Origin: Arcticibacter sp041902385
GTDB taxonomy: Bacteria; Bacteroidota; Bacteroidia; Sphingobacteriales; Sphingobacteriaceae
Reading direction: 5' to 3'
Assembly: GCF_041902385.1 (NCBI RefSeq)
Contig: NZ_CP169244.1
Location: forward strand, 3,348,001 to 3,412,000
Length of the DNA: 64,000 bases
Shown here: positions 42,502 through 51,399 of the stretch, piece after piece
Layout: every line of letters starts with the position of its first letter
Position numbering within the stretch: the stretch's first letter is position 1
Notes under the pieces: model-generated
Database searches by the model: none
Seen by the model: the letters and a program-made list of their open reading frames with translations, nothing else
Told to the model about the DNA's origin: nothing
Made by a program: the position numbers and the translations under genes

Positions 42502-44976
42502 TTATTTAGTTTGTAAATCCCTTGCCAGTGCAGCTATTCCTTTTTGAATGCTACCATACTTTTGGGTGTATTGCTGGACTTTGAGTTTTTCACTCTCCTC
42601 GGTAGTGTATGCGAGATATTCCTCAGGGCTTACCTCCGTTCGATAGACTTTGCTCAGCTGTCCTCCAAGACTGATAAAAATCTCCTTGTACTTTCTCGCT
42701 GGGTCATTTGCCTTGTTGACTGAAAGAATCTGGACTTTCTCCTTCTCCGTCAGTCCGAGTAAATCCTGTATAAGGTCAAACTTGTTCTGGTATTTCGATT
42801 GGTCCAGGAGAATTTTGCAGTCTGAGTTATTAATGATGGTTTCTTTCACAACCGGTGAGCTGATGATGTCTTCTACCTCCTGTGTAACCACCACTGCTTC
42901 GCCAAAGAACTTCCTGACCGTTTTGAAGAGGTACTTGATGTATTCGGCCATGCCTTCCTTTGCAATGGCTTTCCATGCTTCCTCTATCAGTATCATCTTC
43001 CGAATTCCCTTCAGTTTTCTCATCTTACTGATGAAGGTTTCCATGATAATGAGGGTGACAACAGGAAAGAGGATTGGGTGGTCTTTGATGTTATCCAGTT
43101 CAAAGACGATGAACCGCTCACTTAGTAGTTCTAGATTTTCAGCCGCATTCAAAAGGTATCCGAACTCTCCATCCTTGTAGAAAGGCTTCAAAACATACAG
43201 CAGATTATCCAGGTCGAAATGCTTTTCCTTTACGTTGTCTGCCTTAAGCTGAGCTGAAAACTCAGTCCTGAGATAATCATAGAAGGTATTGAAGCAAGGG
43301 AAAATCTTGTTGTCGGATCTTAGCTTTTCATAGTATCCCTGAATAGCATTCGATAAGGCGACGTACTCCGGCCTTTCCAGTACTTCATCTTCTTTCTTCC
43401 ACAGGGCGAGTATTAAGCTTTTTAAACTTTCCTTTTTCTCGGTATCGAGCGTGTCTCCTTTACTGATGTAGAACGGATTGAACTTGATCGGATTTGCTTC
43501 GTCGTAGGTGAAGTAGTATCCTCCAACCATTTCACACAAGCCTTTATAACTGTGGCCGACGTCAACCAAAACGATATGGGTTCCCTGCTCATAATAGCTT
43601 CGCACCATATGATTGGTAAAAAAAGACTTACCGGAGCCAGAAGGACCAAGAATGAACTTATTACGATTTGTGCAGATTCCGAGCCTCATAGGTTCATCGG
43701 AAATGTCTACGTGGATAGGCCTTCCTGTTAACCGATCTCCCAGTCGAATTCCAAAGGGACTAATAGAAGTCTTATAATTGGTTTCCAGATTAAGGAAGCA
43801 GCAGGCCTGTTCCGCGAATGTGTCAAACGTATCATTCATCGGAAAGTCTGCTTCATTTCCTGGCAGGCCTGCCCACCATATCTGTGGTGCTCCATCGGTT
43901 TCCCGTTTTGCTGTAGCATCAAGTTGAGCCATCGCTGAAGAGACGAGCGTGGTCAACTCTTTCTTTTCATCGGGAATATCCGTCCAGGCGAGAATATTAA
44001 AATGAGCTTTGACAGGAAGCCGCTGCTGACTGATTGCTTCGTTCAGAAAGTCTTGCGTTGCATCTCTGCTGATTGCATTCTCACGTGAATAAGCGGACAA
44101 TGATTGCAGACGAAGCCTTTTGGCTTCCAGCTGCTTCATTGTTTTTGCAGCATCATCGATGAAAATGTATTGATTAAAGATGTGGTTGCAGTTAAGCAGC
44201 TGGCCTAAAGGAGAAGAAAATCCGATACTGCATTTAGTTCTGTCAGTACTATATTTATCATAGTTAATTCTGGAACCGCAAAGAGAGGGCATTGCTTCGG
44301 TATCCGACAAGGTAAATAGCTGACAAAAGTTGTCACCTATCCGTATTTCATCTTTAAGATGAATGTCGCTGATACCGGGAAGTGATTCCGCCTGGAGGAG
44401 AAAACAATAACGTTCCAAAATTCCCGTCTTCTCTTTTGTGCCCACCAAATCATCCGCATTCAAACGCTTAAGCTGAACGAATCCACTATCAGTAAGTATC
44501 CGCTCAAACTGGCCGGCTTTATCTGAAAATTCGTCTACAAAATGTTGATTCAAAGACTGAGACGGAACCACAGAACGTCTAAACAGATTGGAGAAAGCAG
44601 AGCTGGCCAGCCGCCTTCCTTCTGGTTTCTTTGATAAAAAGACGTAACATTGGTGGTCCAAATATGGCCTCTCATTAAAAAAGCGTTCACTTGCTCCGGA
44701 TAAAAAGCTGGAAGTACCGGATCTGTCGATGAAATTTGCTTGGTAATTGTCCGCTATAAACCAGTCTTGCTTATGGAAACAACTGTGTTTTGGCAGTACT
44801 TTAATAGCTTTTACCCAAGCCTGGTGAAATGCTTCATACTCACTAACGGAGAGAGTGAAAATTTCGGGTAAGGTTATCTTGTAAGCAATAGTTATATCGC
44901 CGAACATAGATAGGATAGAATTATTCTCTACCTTATAAATCGGCAGCATTTTCTCTATTTCAATTGCATTTGCCAT
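42502..44976 (-). CDS. traG: TraG-family conjugation ATPase (VirB4-like)
   Basis: The 824 residues show the N-terminal TraG pattern MLPIYKVENNSILSMFGDI. The ATPase domain has Walker A FILGPSGSGKSFFTNHM (about residue 450), Walker B RKMILIEEAWKAIA, and VTQEVEDIISSPVVKETII. VirB4-type ATPases energise assembly and substrate passage in type IV secretion. It is the longest gene of the operon and lies in the usual place between DUF4133 and traI. Confidence 0.9.
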   Translation of the reverse strand: MANAIEIEKMLPIYKVENNSILSMFGDITIAYKITLPEIFTLSVSEYEAFHQAWVKAIKVLPKHSCFHKQDWFIADNYQANFIDRSGTSSFLSGASERFFNERPYLDHQCYVFLSKKPEGRRLASSAFSNLFRRSVVPSQSLNQHFVDEFSDKAGQFERILTDSGFVQLKRLNADDLVGTKEKTGILERYCFLLQAESLPGISDIHLKDEIRIGDNFCQLFTLSDTEAMPSLCGSRINYDKYSTDRTKCSIGFSSPLGQLLNCNHIFNQYIFIDDAAKTMKQLEAKRLRLQSLSAYSRENAISRDATQDFLNEAISQQRLPVKAHFNILAWTDIPDEKKELTTLVSSAMAQLDATAKRETDGAPQIWWAGLPGNEADFPMNDTFDTFAEQACCFLNLETNYKTSISPFGIRLGDRLTGRPIHVDISDEPMRLGICTNRNKFILGPSGSGKSFFTNHMVRSYYEQGTHIVLVDVGHSYKGLCEMVGGYYFTYDEANPIKFNPFYISKGDTLDTEKKESLKSLILALWKKEDEVLERPEYVALSNAIQGYYEKLRSDNKIFPCFNTFYDYLRTEFSAQLKADNVKEKHFDLDNLLYVLKPFYKDGEFGYLLNAAENLELLSERFIVFELDNIKDHPILFPVVTLIIMETFISKMRKLKGIRKMILIEEAWKAIAKEGMAEYIKYLFKTVRKFFGEAVVVTQEVEDIISSPVVKETIINNSDCKILLDQSKYQNKFDLIQDLLGLTEKEKVQILSVNKANDPARKYKEIFISLGGQLSKVYRTEVSPEEYLAYTTEESEKLKVQQYTQKYGSIQKGIAALARDLQTK

Positions 44977-44984
44977 AATTCCTC

Positions 44985-45308
44985 CTAATCTTTCCCGGAC
45001 AGGAACTTGAAAACCTTTCTTGATCTTGCCGTTATAGCTGTTGGGACGTATCTCCTTGCAGCTTTCTTCAAAAGGCCATATTGCCCGTACTTATGACTGA
45101 GACGAAAAACGGTCATAAACAGAGCTGTTCCCGAAATCGCTATTGTTACGATGCAGATAAAGAGGTTAATCCCGAGGATGTACATTGCAGAAAAAAGTAG
45201 AAGGAGGATAACCAGTCCGATTGCCAGGTAGGTAATATACTGTGCTTTCAAGCCTTTGAACTCGATAGGCTTATTTACGCCTTTGTTGATGTGATAGATG
45301 CTCGCCAT
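44985..45308 (-). CDS. traF: Conjugation membrane protein, DUF4133 (TraF-like)
   Basis: The 107 residues contain INKGVNKPIEFKGLKAQYI, two adjacent membrane helices (LAIGLVILLLLFSAMYIL and LFICIVTIAISGTALFM), and a basic tail. It is a VirB3-like inner-membrane protein and sits two bases after DUF4134 and nine before traG, the conserved order. Confidence 0.82.
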   Translation of the reverse strand: MASIYHINKGVNKPIEFKGLKAQYITYLAIGLVILLLLFSAMYILGINLFICIVTIAISGTALFMTVFRLSHKYGQYGLLKKAARRYVPTAITARSRKVFKFLSGKD

Positions 45309-45310
45309 AA

Positions 45311-45649
45311 CTATATCCCGAAAAATGATTGAAGGACTGTTGCAACGATCACCAGAAATACGCAGCTGCCAAACCAGGCAGAGGCTACTTTACCGGTATC
45401 GTGATCTCCGCTGTTCCATTTCTGGTAGACTTTTATTGCGCCAACCAAACCAACGACTGCTCCGATTGCATACATGAGATCGGTACCCGTATCGAAATAG
45501 CCTCGTATTTTTCCGGTAGCTTCGGTTATGCCTGCGTTACCGTCCTGAGCATAGCCTTGCTGAAAAGCGATAAGAAATAGAATGATGCTTGAAATTACAG
45601 CCTTCATAGTCCTGGTCCGGTTTGCAGACCATTTCAATTGATTTTTCAT
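45311..45649 (-). CDS. traE: Conjugation membrane protein, DUF4134 (TraE-like)
   Basis: The 112 residues contain a signal-like helix (ISSIILFLIAFQQGYAQ), then GTDLMYAIGAVVGLVGAIKVYQKW and GSCVFLVIVATVLQSFFGI, the two helices expected of a VirB2-like pilin subunit. It is first in the compact channel set 45311-42502. Confidence 0.82.
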   Translation of the reverse strand: MKNQLKWSANRTRTMKAVISSIILFLIAFQQGYAQDGNAGITEATGKIRGYFDTGTDLMYAIGAVVGLVGAIKVYQKWNSGDHDTGKVASAWFGSCVFLVIVATVLQSFFGI

Positions 45650-45681
45650 AATATGTAGATTTTTAATGATTTTCTATTTGC

Positions 45682-46212
45682 CTATGCCCAGAGTTCATTC
45701 ACTTCCTGGGGAGTTAGTGAGAAATTAAGTTCCTTAGCAGAAATAAGGTCTGAGACTACTGATACCGTAACCTGTCGCTCGCTTGAGTGGGCAAGTGCTT
45801 CGTATTTCGAAGATATTACCTGGAACAGGGCACAGAATTCATCTTTCGTGCCTTCTGCCTCTTTTAAGATTATCAGGCCTTCGTTCAGGTCAGAAAGAAA
45901 ACTTCCTTTTTCATCCAAAATGGAGGTTGAGGGGTCGTTGCTTGACTCTCCCTTGGTTTCATGGTTGTAAAACTGCAGCTCAGAAGAAGAGACAATATTC
46001 TCATTAACGGGTATTAAGGGTTTGCCGAGAACATCTCGCTCTTTTTTATTCTGGTGATAGTCACTTCCCGATCGGTTCTGCGGGTTCAAAGGATCTTTAA
46101 AAAAGAGCAGCAGATTGATACGGTAATAAAGTAGAATAACGGTAAGGTAGTAAAGCAGCCCTGCTACTGCAACGTAGGCAACGTATTGCCCCCAGGAGAT
46201 TTGAGATAACAT
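45682..46212 (-). CDS. Membrane-anchored tra-operon protein of unknown role
   Basis: The 176 residues have one N-terminal hydrophobic helix (YVAVAGLLYYLTVILLYYRI) followed by a long soluble, acidic, Ser-rich domain. It appears to be the first gene of the leftward tra operon and would face the cytoplasm or periplasm. In CTnDOT-like elements traD or similar occupies this place, but I cannot match it by sequence. Confidence 0.6.
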   Translation of the reverse strand: MLSQISWGQYVAYVAVAGLLYYLTVILLYYRINLLLFFKDPLNPQNRSGSDYHQNKKERDVLGKPLIPVNENIVSSSELQFYNHETKGESSNDPSTSILDEKGSFLSDLNEGLIILKEAEGTKDEFCALFQVISSKYEALAHSSERQVTVSVVSDLISAKELNFSLTPQEVNELWA

Positions 46213-46571
46213 AGCATTTGTGTTTTGTTAACTCAAAGGTGGAGACTGCGAGGAGGGCTTAGGGGGAGTTTCGAATGTCCCCATCTATTGTGGCGTGTTT
46301 TGGCCAACATGGCTGAATATTCCTTAATCTCCCTGGACGATCCGTTAAGACCGCAACAGTTATACATAATTAATAAAATGCCTCTGTTCGACCAAATACC
46401 CATTTTTTGTCAACTTGCTAATGCTCTTTCAAATGCAATATCACTCGTTAACGCCAACCAGGTCGACTTGAGGTTTTTGCGAATTCCTATTTTTTTATAT
46501 ATTCATACAAAAAAATGCGCCTATTATTTTCAATGGTTGTATCCTTACTTTTCGGTTCTTAAAAAACAAGC
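46213..46571. other. Spacer between tra operon and reverse transcriptase
   Basis: About 360 bases must hold divergent promoters. A hairpin GGGGA/TCCCC lies near 46270-46282. An open frame across 46225-46641 has unlikely composition and overlaps the transcriptase start. Given the protein it precedes, the region could also encode an RNA partner, but I see no fold as clear as the one downstream at 48612. Confidence 0.35.
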
Positions 46572-48608
46572 ATGCCAAGACAATTTCATCTGGGACACTT
46601 TATTAAGTTGCATCACGTACAGAAGGCCCTTACGCTCCTAACATTACAAATTGAACAGAAAAGCCCGCTTTATAACAATTTAGACTTTACAATATATAGA
46701 AAGAGCGGCGTAGACAAGATTGCTCCGGAAACCTATTATGAACAGTTTATTTTACGAGATACGCTGTATTATTTTGAACATTTATTTTATGTAGAAACGT
46801 ACCACGGCATACAGCGGGCTTATAAAACACGAGAATATCATTTTTTATCGCTGCATGCGGCCATCATCTATTACGCAATCGGGTTCTATATACGGGAGCT
46901 AATGGACAAACGTATGAGACAGGAACAAGAACGCCTTCATCGCTTACCAGTACATGTCTACTACGGAGGATCGCTACATTATGATACTCCTGAGAGCAGC
47001 AATATTTTTTACTACGAGGACTATAAAGAATTTCTTGTTTATAAGGAAAAGCTTACCATGCCTGAGGAAGGGAAAGTGACATTTGCCGTCTCTCTAGATA
47101 TAAAATCATTTTTTTACACCATTGACCATAAGATATTATTAGATATTATTGATAAAACCAGCCCGGTAGCGGTTAAACAAGCATTACATTTTGACGAGCA
47201 AACCAAGTTAGCAATTGGATATTTGCTTAACTATTTTCAAGGTTCAGGTTGTGGGTTACCAGTGGCAAACCAAAACCTCATTTCTAACTTTCTGAGTAAT
47301 CTATACCTCTCTGTCTTTGACAAGTACGTGATTGATCACTACATCTACCATGGCGATACTCAATACATCCGCTACGTAGACGACTTTTACTTAATCTTTA
47401 GAACAACTGTCGACGAAGATATAAGAACTGTTAGGAAACGTTTTTATGACATTGAAAATGATTTCAGTGCATTTTTGATGGCAAATTTAAATTTAGAAAT
47501 CAGTACAGGTAAGAGCGAACGTTACGAGATAAGGGATGTAGAAAGCCAAATTGAATTCTTAAAAGCTAGCAGTCTAGAGAGCCCTTTTGACCAAGAATTT
47601 GATTTGGAAGACATGTATGAGAACTCTCTTTTGAAACTTGACATTGCAGGTAAACCAGTGCCCGATATTTTCCAACAATGTATTGCGATCATCGAAGGCC
47701 TGAAACGCCAAACAAATCAGTTAGCCCAGCTAAACCTTTCTATCAGCGAGTCTGCCTATCTTAATCATATTCTGATTTTAAAATCGTGCTTATCATATTC
47801 AAAAAGCAGAGATGCTATCGAGATGATGGAACAGTCTGGTATTTTCGACGAGTTGAAGGCAATAGATTACTTACTTATCAAGCCAAAGGTTATGTTTCAT
47901 CTTATGACAGTTAGCCAGCCGGGCCGAGAAAATCTTTTTAATTTCATTATTGATAACCTAAACACCCCCGGAAGTTTATTGCCCAAACTGACAATTACCG
48001 ACAAATTCTTACATCAAATTATTTTTCTTATTTCGGAAGCGAAGCCAGCGGATAAGTCTAAACTACAGACGGAGTTCGAGCGTTACAAGCAGAATCTGAT
48101 TGGCATTCTTTCTATTTTACAGACACAGAACCCACATTACGCCTATCTAGACCTTATTGTCGAGGCATTTTCGGAACACGAACGCGATTTGCGATTTAGT
48201 CCAATGTACAAAACAGATTTTTTGAACAAAGATTTATGTATTCCATTAGGGCAGCAAATCAAGCTACGCCGGCTAAGTGAAGTCGCTGGTAGTTACTCCG
48301 TCAGCTTCAATCATTTGCTTAACGAATTTCAAAATGTATTCGAAATCGTTTACTTTAACTCGGAGCAAAAAGCTGCTAAAGATATTATGATGAAAATGCA
48401 AGATGAGAAGTATTCAACTGCCGAAATAGAATTCGTTTCCAATTTCTTCGAACGTAGAAACCAAAACTCAATTTCCCACACAAACACTCATGACATTGGC
48501 CTTTGGAATGTTACACAGATGGAATACGCCGACTATAAAAACAGACTTATTCCGATAATAGACAAGCTATATCAAACACTTAGGCTCCAGGAGGCGTTGG
48601 CTGATTAA
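46572..48608 (+). CDS. Unknown-group (defence-type) reverse transcriptase
   Basis: The 678 residues show RT motifs: FAVSLDIKSFFYTIDHKI (first catalytic Asp, about residue 176), the QGSGCGLPVANQNLISNFLSNL block, and YIRYVDDFYLIF (YVDD, about 268). The C-terminal 340 residues are helical, with no endonuclease, maturase or thumb-X domain of group II introns. This layout fits the UG/Abi reverse transcriptases used in phage defence, whose helical C-termini form HEAT-like repeats. It is a lone gene facing right, between the leftward tra operon and leftward rteC. A cloverleaf-like RNA candidate follows immediately. Confidence 0.8.
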   Translation: MPRQFHLGHFIKLHHVQKALTLLTLQIEQKSPLYNNLDFTIYRKSGVDKIAPETYYEQFILRDTLYYFEHLFYVETYHGIQRAYKTREYHFLSLHAAIIYYAIGFYIRELMDKRMRQEQERLHRLPVHVYYGGSLHYDTPESSNIFYYEDYKEFLVYKEKLTMPEEGKVTFAVSLDIKSFFYTIDHKILLDIIDKTSPVAVKQALHFDEQTKLAIGYLLNYFQGSGCGLPVANQNLISNFLSNLYLSVFDKYVIDHYIYHGDTQYIRYVDDFYLIFRTTVDEDIRTVRKRFYDIENDFSAFLMANLNLEISTGKSERYEIRDVESQIEFLKASSLESPFDQEFDLEDMYENSLLKLDIAGKPVPDIFQQCIAIIEGLKRQTNQLAQLNLSISESAYLNHILILKSCLSYSKSRDAIEMMEQSGIFDELKAIDYLLIKPKVMFHLMTVSQPGRENLFNFIIDNLNTPGSLLPKLTITDKFLHQIIFLISEAKPADKSKLQTEFERYKQNLIGILSILQTQNPHYAYLDLIVEAFSEHERDLRFSPMYKTDFLNKDLCIPLGQQIKLRRLSEVAGSYSVSFNHLLNEFQNVFEIVYFNSEQKAAKDIMMKMQDEKYSTAEIEFVSNFFERRNQNSISHTNTHDIGLWNVTQMEYADYKNRLIPIIDKLYQTLRLQEALAD

Positions 48609-48611
48609 AAT

Positions 48612-48717
48612 GTAAGGCGATGTCAATATCCAACGGCACCGGTCGGTGAGGCATGCCTGACAAGCAGGCGTACCAGAATAGTCTACACCCGAATGTCGGT
48701 TCTAGCAATCGTCTTAC
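48612..48717 (+). ncRNA. Cloverleaf-like RNA candidate downstream of the reverse transcriptase
   Basis: The outer stem GTAAGGCGAT (48612-48621) pairs with ATCGTCTTAC (48708-48717), ten pairs with one G-U. Inside are three hairpins: CACC/GGTG, GCCTG/CAGGC with loop ACAAG, and CCGA/TCGG with loop ATG. It begins four bases after the RT stop. It is not a tRNA by loop sequence and lacks a T run. A template or structural RNA for the RT is the obvious hypothesis; a processed 3'-end structure is the alternative. Confidence 0.5.
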
Positions 48718-48777
48718 AGATTAACAAACTAAATAACTACTTCCTCTTTAGGCGGCTGCGTATCACCGATGTTTCTT

Positions 48778-49632
48778 TCAGCCTACCCGATACTCATTAA
48801 ACTTATCCGTATAATCCACCAACTTCACTTTCATGTTATCCAAAAAAGTAGTTGGCCCACATTCCCGCATTCTGATCTTTTCAAACGTCTTATAAATATT
48901 TCCTAAGGATATATTGAAAGCTTTCTCAAAATATTGAGCAATTTCTTTGTAATCCGTTTTTCCATGGTTAAAGACTTCAGCTTGTGCTAATCCATAAATT
49001 AGTTCAACTAGCCCGGTCTTCGAGCCAGTCCATTCGAGACGATGATGGGGATAACCGAGATCGTGACTTGAAGCCGACCGTTCCTTTAGTTTATATATCT
49101 CCTTGTTAAGGTACGACACCAACATGTCTTGTGCTAGTATCTGCGCTACTTTACAGTCATAGCCGGTTGACAGATTTGGATCAGAATCGAATCCATGAGC
49201 TTCGCAATCGTTATAATTTGATAGCTTACTCCTCATGAAGTACTGTTCATCATTTGAAGTCTGGCCCATTCTGAAGTACAGGTAGAAATCGCTATAGACC
49301 TCATAACTGCGTTCCAGGTGCAGAATTTCGTTCTCAAGATACTTCCTGACTAACTTTTCCCGGCCTATAGGACGCCGCAGCTCCAGGTGGTACAATTTGT
49401 CGTAATAAATGAGTTTACTAAGAAGGTGGGGTTTAGCTTCCTTGAAAAACCATATTTCTTCTTCTTTGTCCTTAAATTCTGCTTTCAGTAGGTGGGCTCG
49501 TAATCCTGCAAGCGCTTTTCTTGTAATGGTAAGCGCGGCTTCACAAACTTTCACAATGTGTTCTTCTGTCGCCTGAATTTCCTGAAGCTCAAAGTCCCAT
49601 GCAGCATTCAGCGAGGTCATAAAATCTTTCAT
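48778..49632 (-). CDS. rteC: RteC-like regulator of element excision
   Basis: The 284 residues contain YDKLYHLELRRPIGREKLVRKYL, then DFYLYFRMGQTSNDEQYFMR and LEWTGSKTGLVELIYGLAQA, the last being a winged-helix-like ending. This is the RteC-domain pattern; in CTnDOT RteC controls excision genes. It ends the small leftward regulatory group and supports the identification of the region as a Bacteroidota ICE. Confidence 0.82.
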   Translation of the reverse strand: MKDFMTSLNAAWDFELQEIQATEEHIVKVCEAALTITRKALAGLRAHLLKAEFKDKEEEIWFFKEAKPHLLSKLIYYDKLYHLELRRPIGREKLVRKYLENEILHLERSYEVYSDFYLYFRMGQTSNDEQYFMRSKLSNYNDCEAHGFDSDPNLSTGYDCKVAQILAQDMLVSYLNKEIYKLKERSASSHDLGYPHHRLEWTGSKTGLVELIYGLAQAEVFNHGKTDYKEIAQYFEKAFNISLGNIYKTFEKIRMRECGPTTFLDNMKVKLVDYTDKFNEYRVG

Positions 49633-49745
49633 AGAAAATTGTTAGATGTTTAACTCAAATTTCTATGATTTTAAACCGCTTGTAAATACGTCTTTTATAG
49701 TAAATCGCATACGTAAAAGAGCGTATTTTATTGATAAAGATGTGT

Positions 49746-50696
49746 TTAGGCTGAGATGGAAGGCCGATTGGGACTTTGATCGATCTTATTGAGAAGTTCC
49801 ACCTTATTTGTAACTCCAACCTTTTCGAAAATATTCTGGACATGCTTGCTTACAGTCCTCTTCGAAATAAAAAGCTTTTCACCTATCTTTTCATATGTAT
49901 GCCCTTCACGAATCAGTTGCACAATTTCGATTTCCCGGGGAGTCAACTGATAGTCTCTATACTTATCCTCCGCAGAGGAGGCGGGATTCACAATGCTGAT
50001 AGAATCAAGTTCCAATAACCTTTGGTACTCTATTCTCGCGTTGGTTATGGCTCGAGAGATGAACAAAACCGTAATCACAATAAAGCCGCCATTTGTTATA
50101 ACCACTTCAAAAAGCTGGCTCGCATGAAAATATGATAAGAGCGTCATTGACGCCCAGGGAATTACAGCACAATACACGGCCAGAATTTCTACTGTATTAT
50201 TCTGATTGGTACGTTCTCTGTATTTCAGCATAACGGCCTTTGTTATTGCCCATAACAGCACGATAGAATAGAAAAACGGAATAATAACTCCATACCTGAT
50301 AGCAAACTCCAAGTTCCCGTTAAACGAATAAGCTATTACAAAGAATACGATATAAGGAAGAATAAGAAATAGTGGCACCCCAAACAAAGCATGAAAACGA
50401 AGCCTGGTCAGTTCGAATGCTTTATAGAAATAATACGGAAAGTACGAGGCCATCAAAAAGCCACTTCCATAGGCAATAATGTTTTGCGTTACAATAGGTA
50501 TGTTTAATTGGGGATCGGGAAAGAGCCCGCCGGTGATATTGTAAATGATAAGTAAAGACAGAAGAATAAGATACCACAACCGTTGTTTATCCTGCGGCCG
50601 GTACAGGTAATGAAACAGCTGGTAGAAAAACATTACGGTTTCGAGAATGACGAAAACGAATGTCACGAGATGCATTTCGGTTCCAAACACTAACAT
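49746..50696 (-). CDS. Membrane-bound LuxR-type transcription regulator
   Basis: The 316 residues begin with about seven hydrophobic helices in the first 220 (for example FVFVILETVMFFYQLFHYLY and FVVITNG-type segments). A GerE/LuxR HTH then follows, QLTPREIEIVQLIREGHTYE and EKLFISKRTVSKHVQNIF. The design suggests a membrane sensor that directly binds DNA. Its targets are unknown; proximity to mobilisation genes suggests control of transfer. Confidence 0.78.
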   Translation of the reverse strand: MLVFGTEMHLVTFVFVILETVMFFYQLFHYLYRPQDKQRLWYLILLSLLIIYNITGGLFPDPQLNIPIVTQNIIAYGSGFLMASYFPYYFYKAFELTRLRFHALFGVPLFLILPYIVFFVIAYSFNGNLEFAIRYGVIIPFFYSIVLLWAITKAVMLKYRERTNQNNTVEILAVYCAVIPWASMTLLSYFHASQLFEVVITNGGFIVITVLFISRAITNARIEYQRLLELDSISIVNPASSAEDKYRDYQLTPREIEIVQLIREGHTYEKIGEKLFISKRTVSKHVQNIFEKVGVTNKVELLNKIDQSPNRPSISA

Positions 50697-50716
50697 AAAG
50701 GAAGGTTTTAGGGTGG

Positions 50717-51292
50717 CTAAGCTGCATCACGCTTAAGAAAGAATAGTTTATAAGTCAAGTCGAGCTCGTTGTAGACGTCAAAACCAAATTTCTTGTACCA
50801 GGGAAGGTTTTTGGTGGTTGAGGTTTCCAGGTAAATGGGCCGTTTTTTCCTGCTGCTATCTTCGATTACTTCATTAAGAAGCTCTGTCCCAATTCCTGAA
50901 TTCTGATAGGAAGGATCAACTCCGATGAACCAGATATAATACATGGGTTCTTTCGGCTGGATTTTCTTGATTTTTGATTCACGGGTGAGGGCCTTTTTAA
51001 CATTGCTGAGGCCTACGCATGAAAGGATCAACTTAATGTCCAGGAGAATGGATTTAAGGCTAGTCTTTTTTTTGTCGGGATAAAGAATTAAGGCGCAAGC
51101 CTTCTTGTTGTTTGACAGAAATACTTCTCCGAATAGGTAACATACTTCAAAAGAATAGTCCATCAGGGCTCTTACTCTCTGAACCCTCTTCTTGTCCTGT
51201 TTCACAATGTAATTTACACTCTTATTGGTGTCGAAAGATTTGGTTAGAATATCAAGCACAAGGCTTTTGTCACTATAGCTTGCCTTTATCAT
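50717..51292 (-). CDS. GNAT-family acetyltransferase
   Basis: The 191 residues contain MYYIWFIGVDPSYQNSGIGT, the Q/RxxGxG acetyl-CoA loop, then RPIYLETSTTKNLPWYKKFG, the usual GNAT beta-6/7 motif. The substrate is unknown. It is co-oriented with the LuxR-type gene, 20 bases upstream of it in the transcript. Position on the element suggests cargo. Confidence 0.82.
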   Translation of the reverse strand: MIKASYSDKSLVLDILTKSFDTNKSVNYIVKQDKKRVQRVRALMDYSFEVCYLFGEVFLSNNKKACALILYPDKKKTSLKSILLDIKLILSCVGLSNVKKALTRESKIKKIQPKEPMYYIWFIGVDPSYQNSGIGTELLNEVIEDSSRKKRPIYLETSTTKNLPWYKKFGFDVYNELDLTYKLFFLKRDAA

Positions 51293-51399
51293 AAGACTGA
51301 GAATTTAGGTGTGTAAAAATATAACAGAAGTATTGTTAAAATTGTTTAAATAGCACATTTACAGGTCAATGTGTGAAATTTAACATTGCATCGGTCATA

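Noticed and set aside
46225..46641. Plus-strand 138-codon frame before the reverse transcriptase
   Set aside because: Composition is unlike a real protein, it overlaps the RT start in another frame, and no ribosome site is seen.
46572..48608. Group II intron or retron reverse transcriptase
   Set aside because: No maturase or endonuclease domain, no intron domain V/VI structure, and the protein is far longer than retron RTs.
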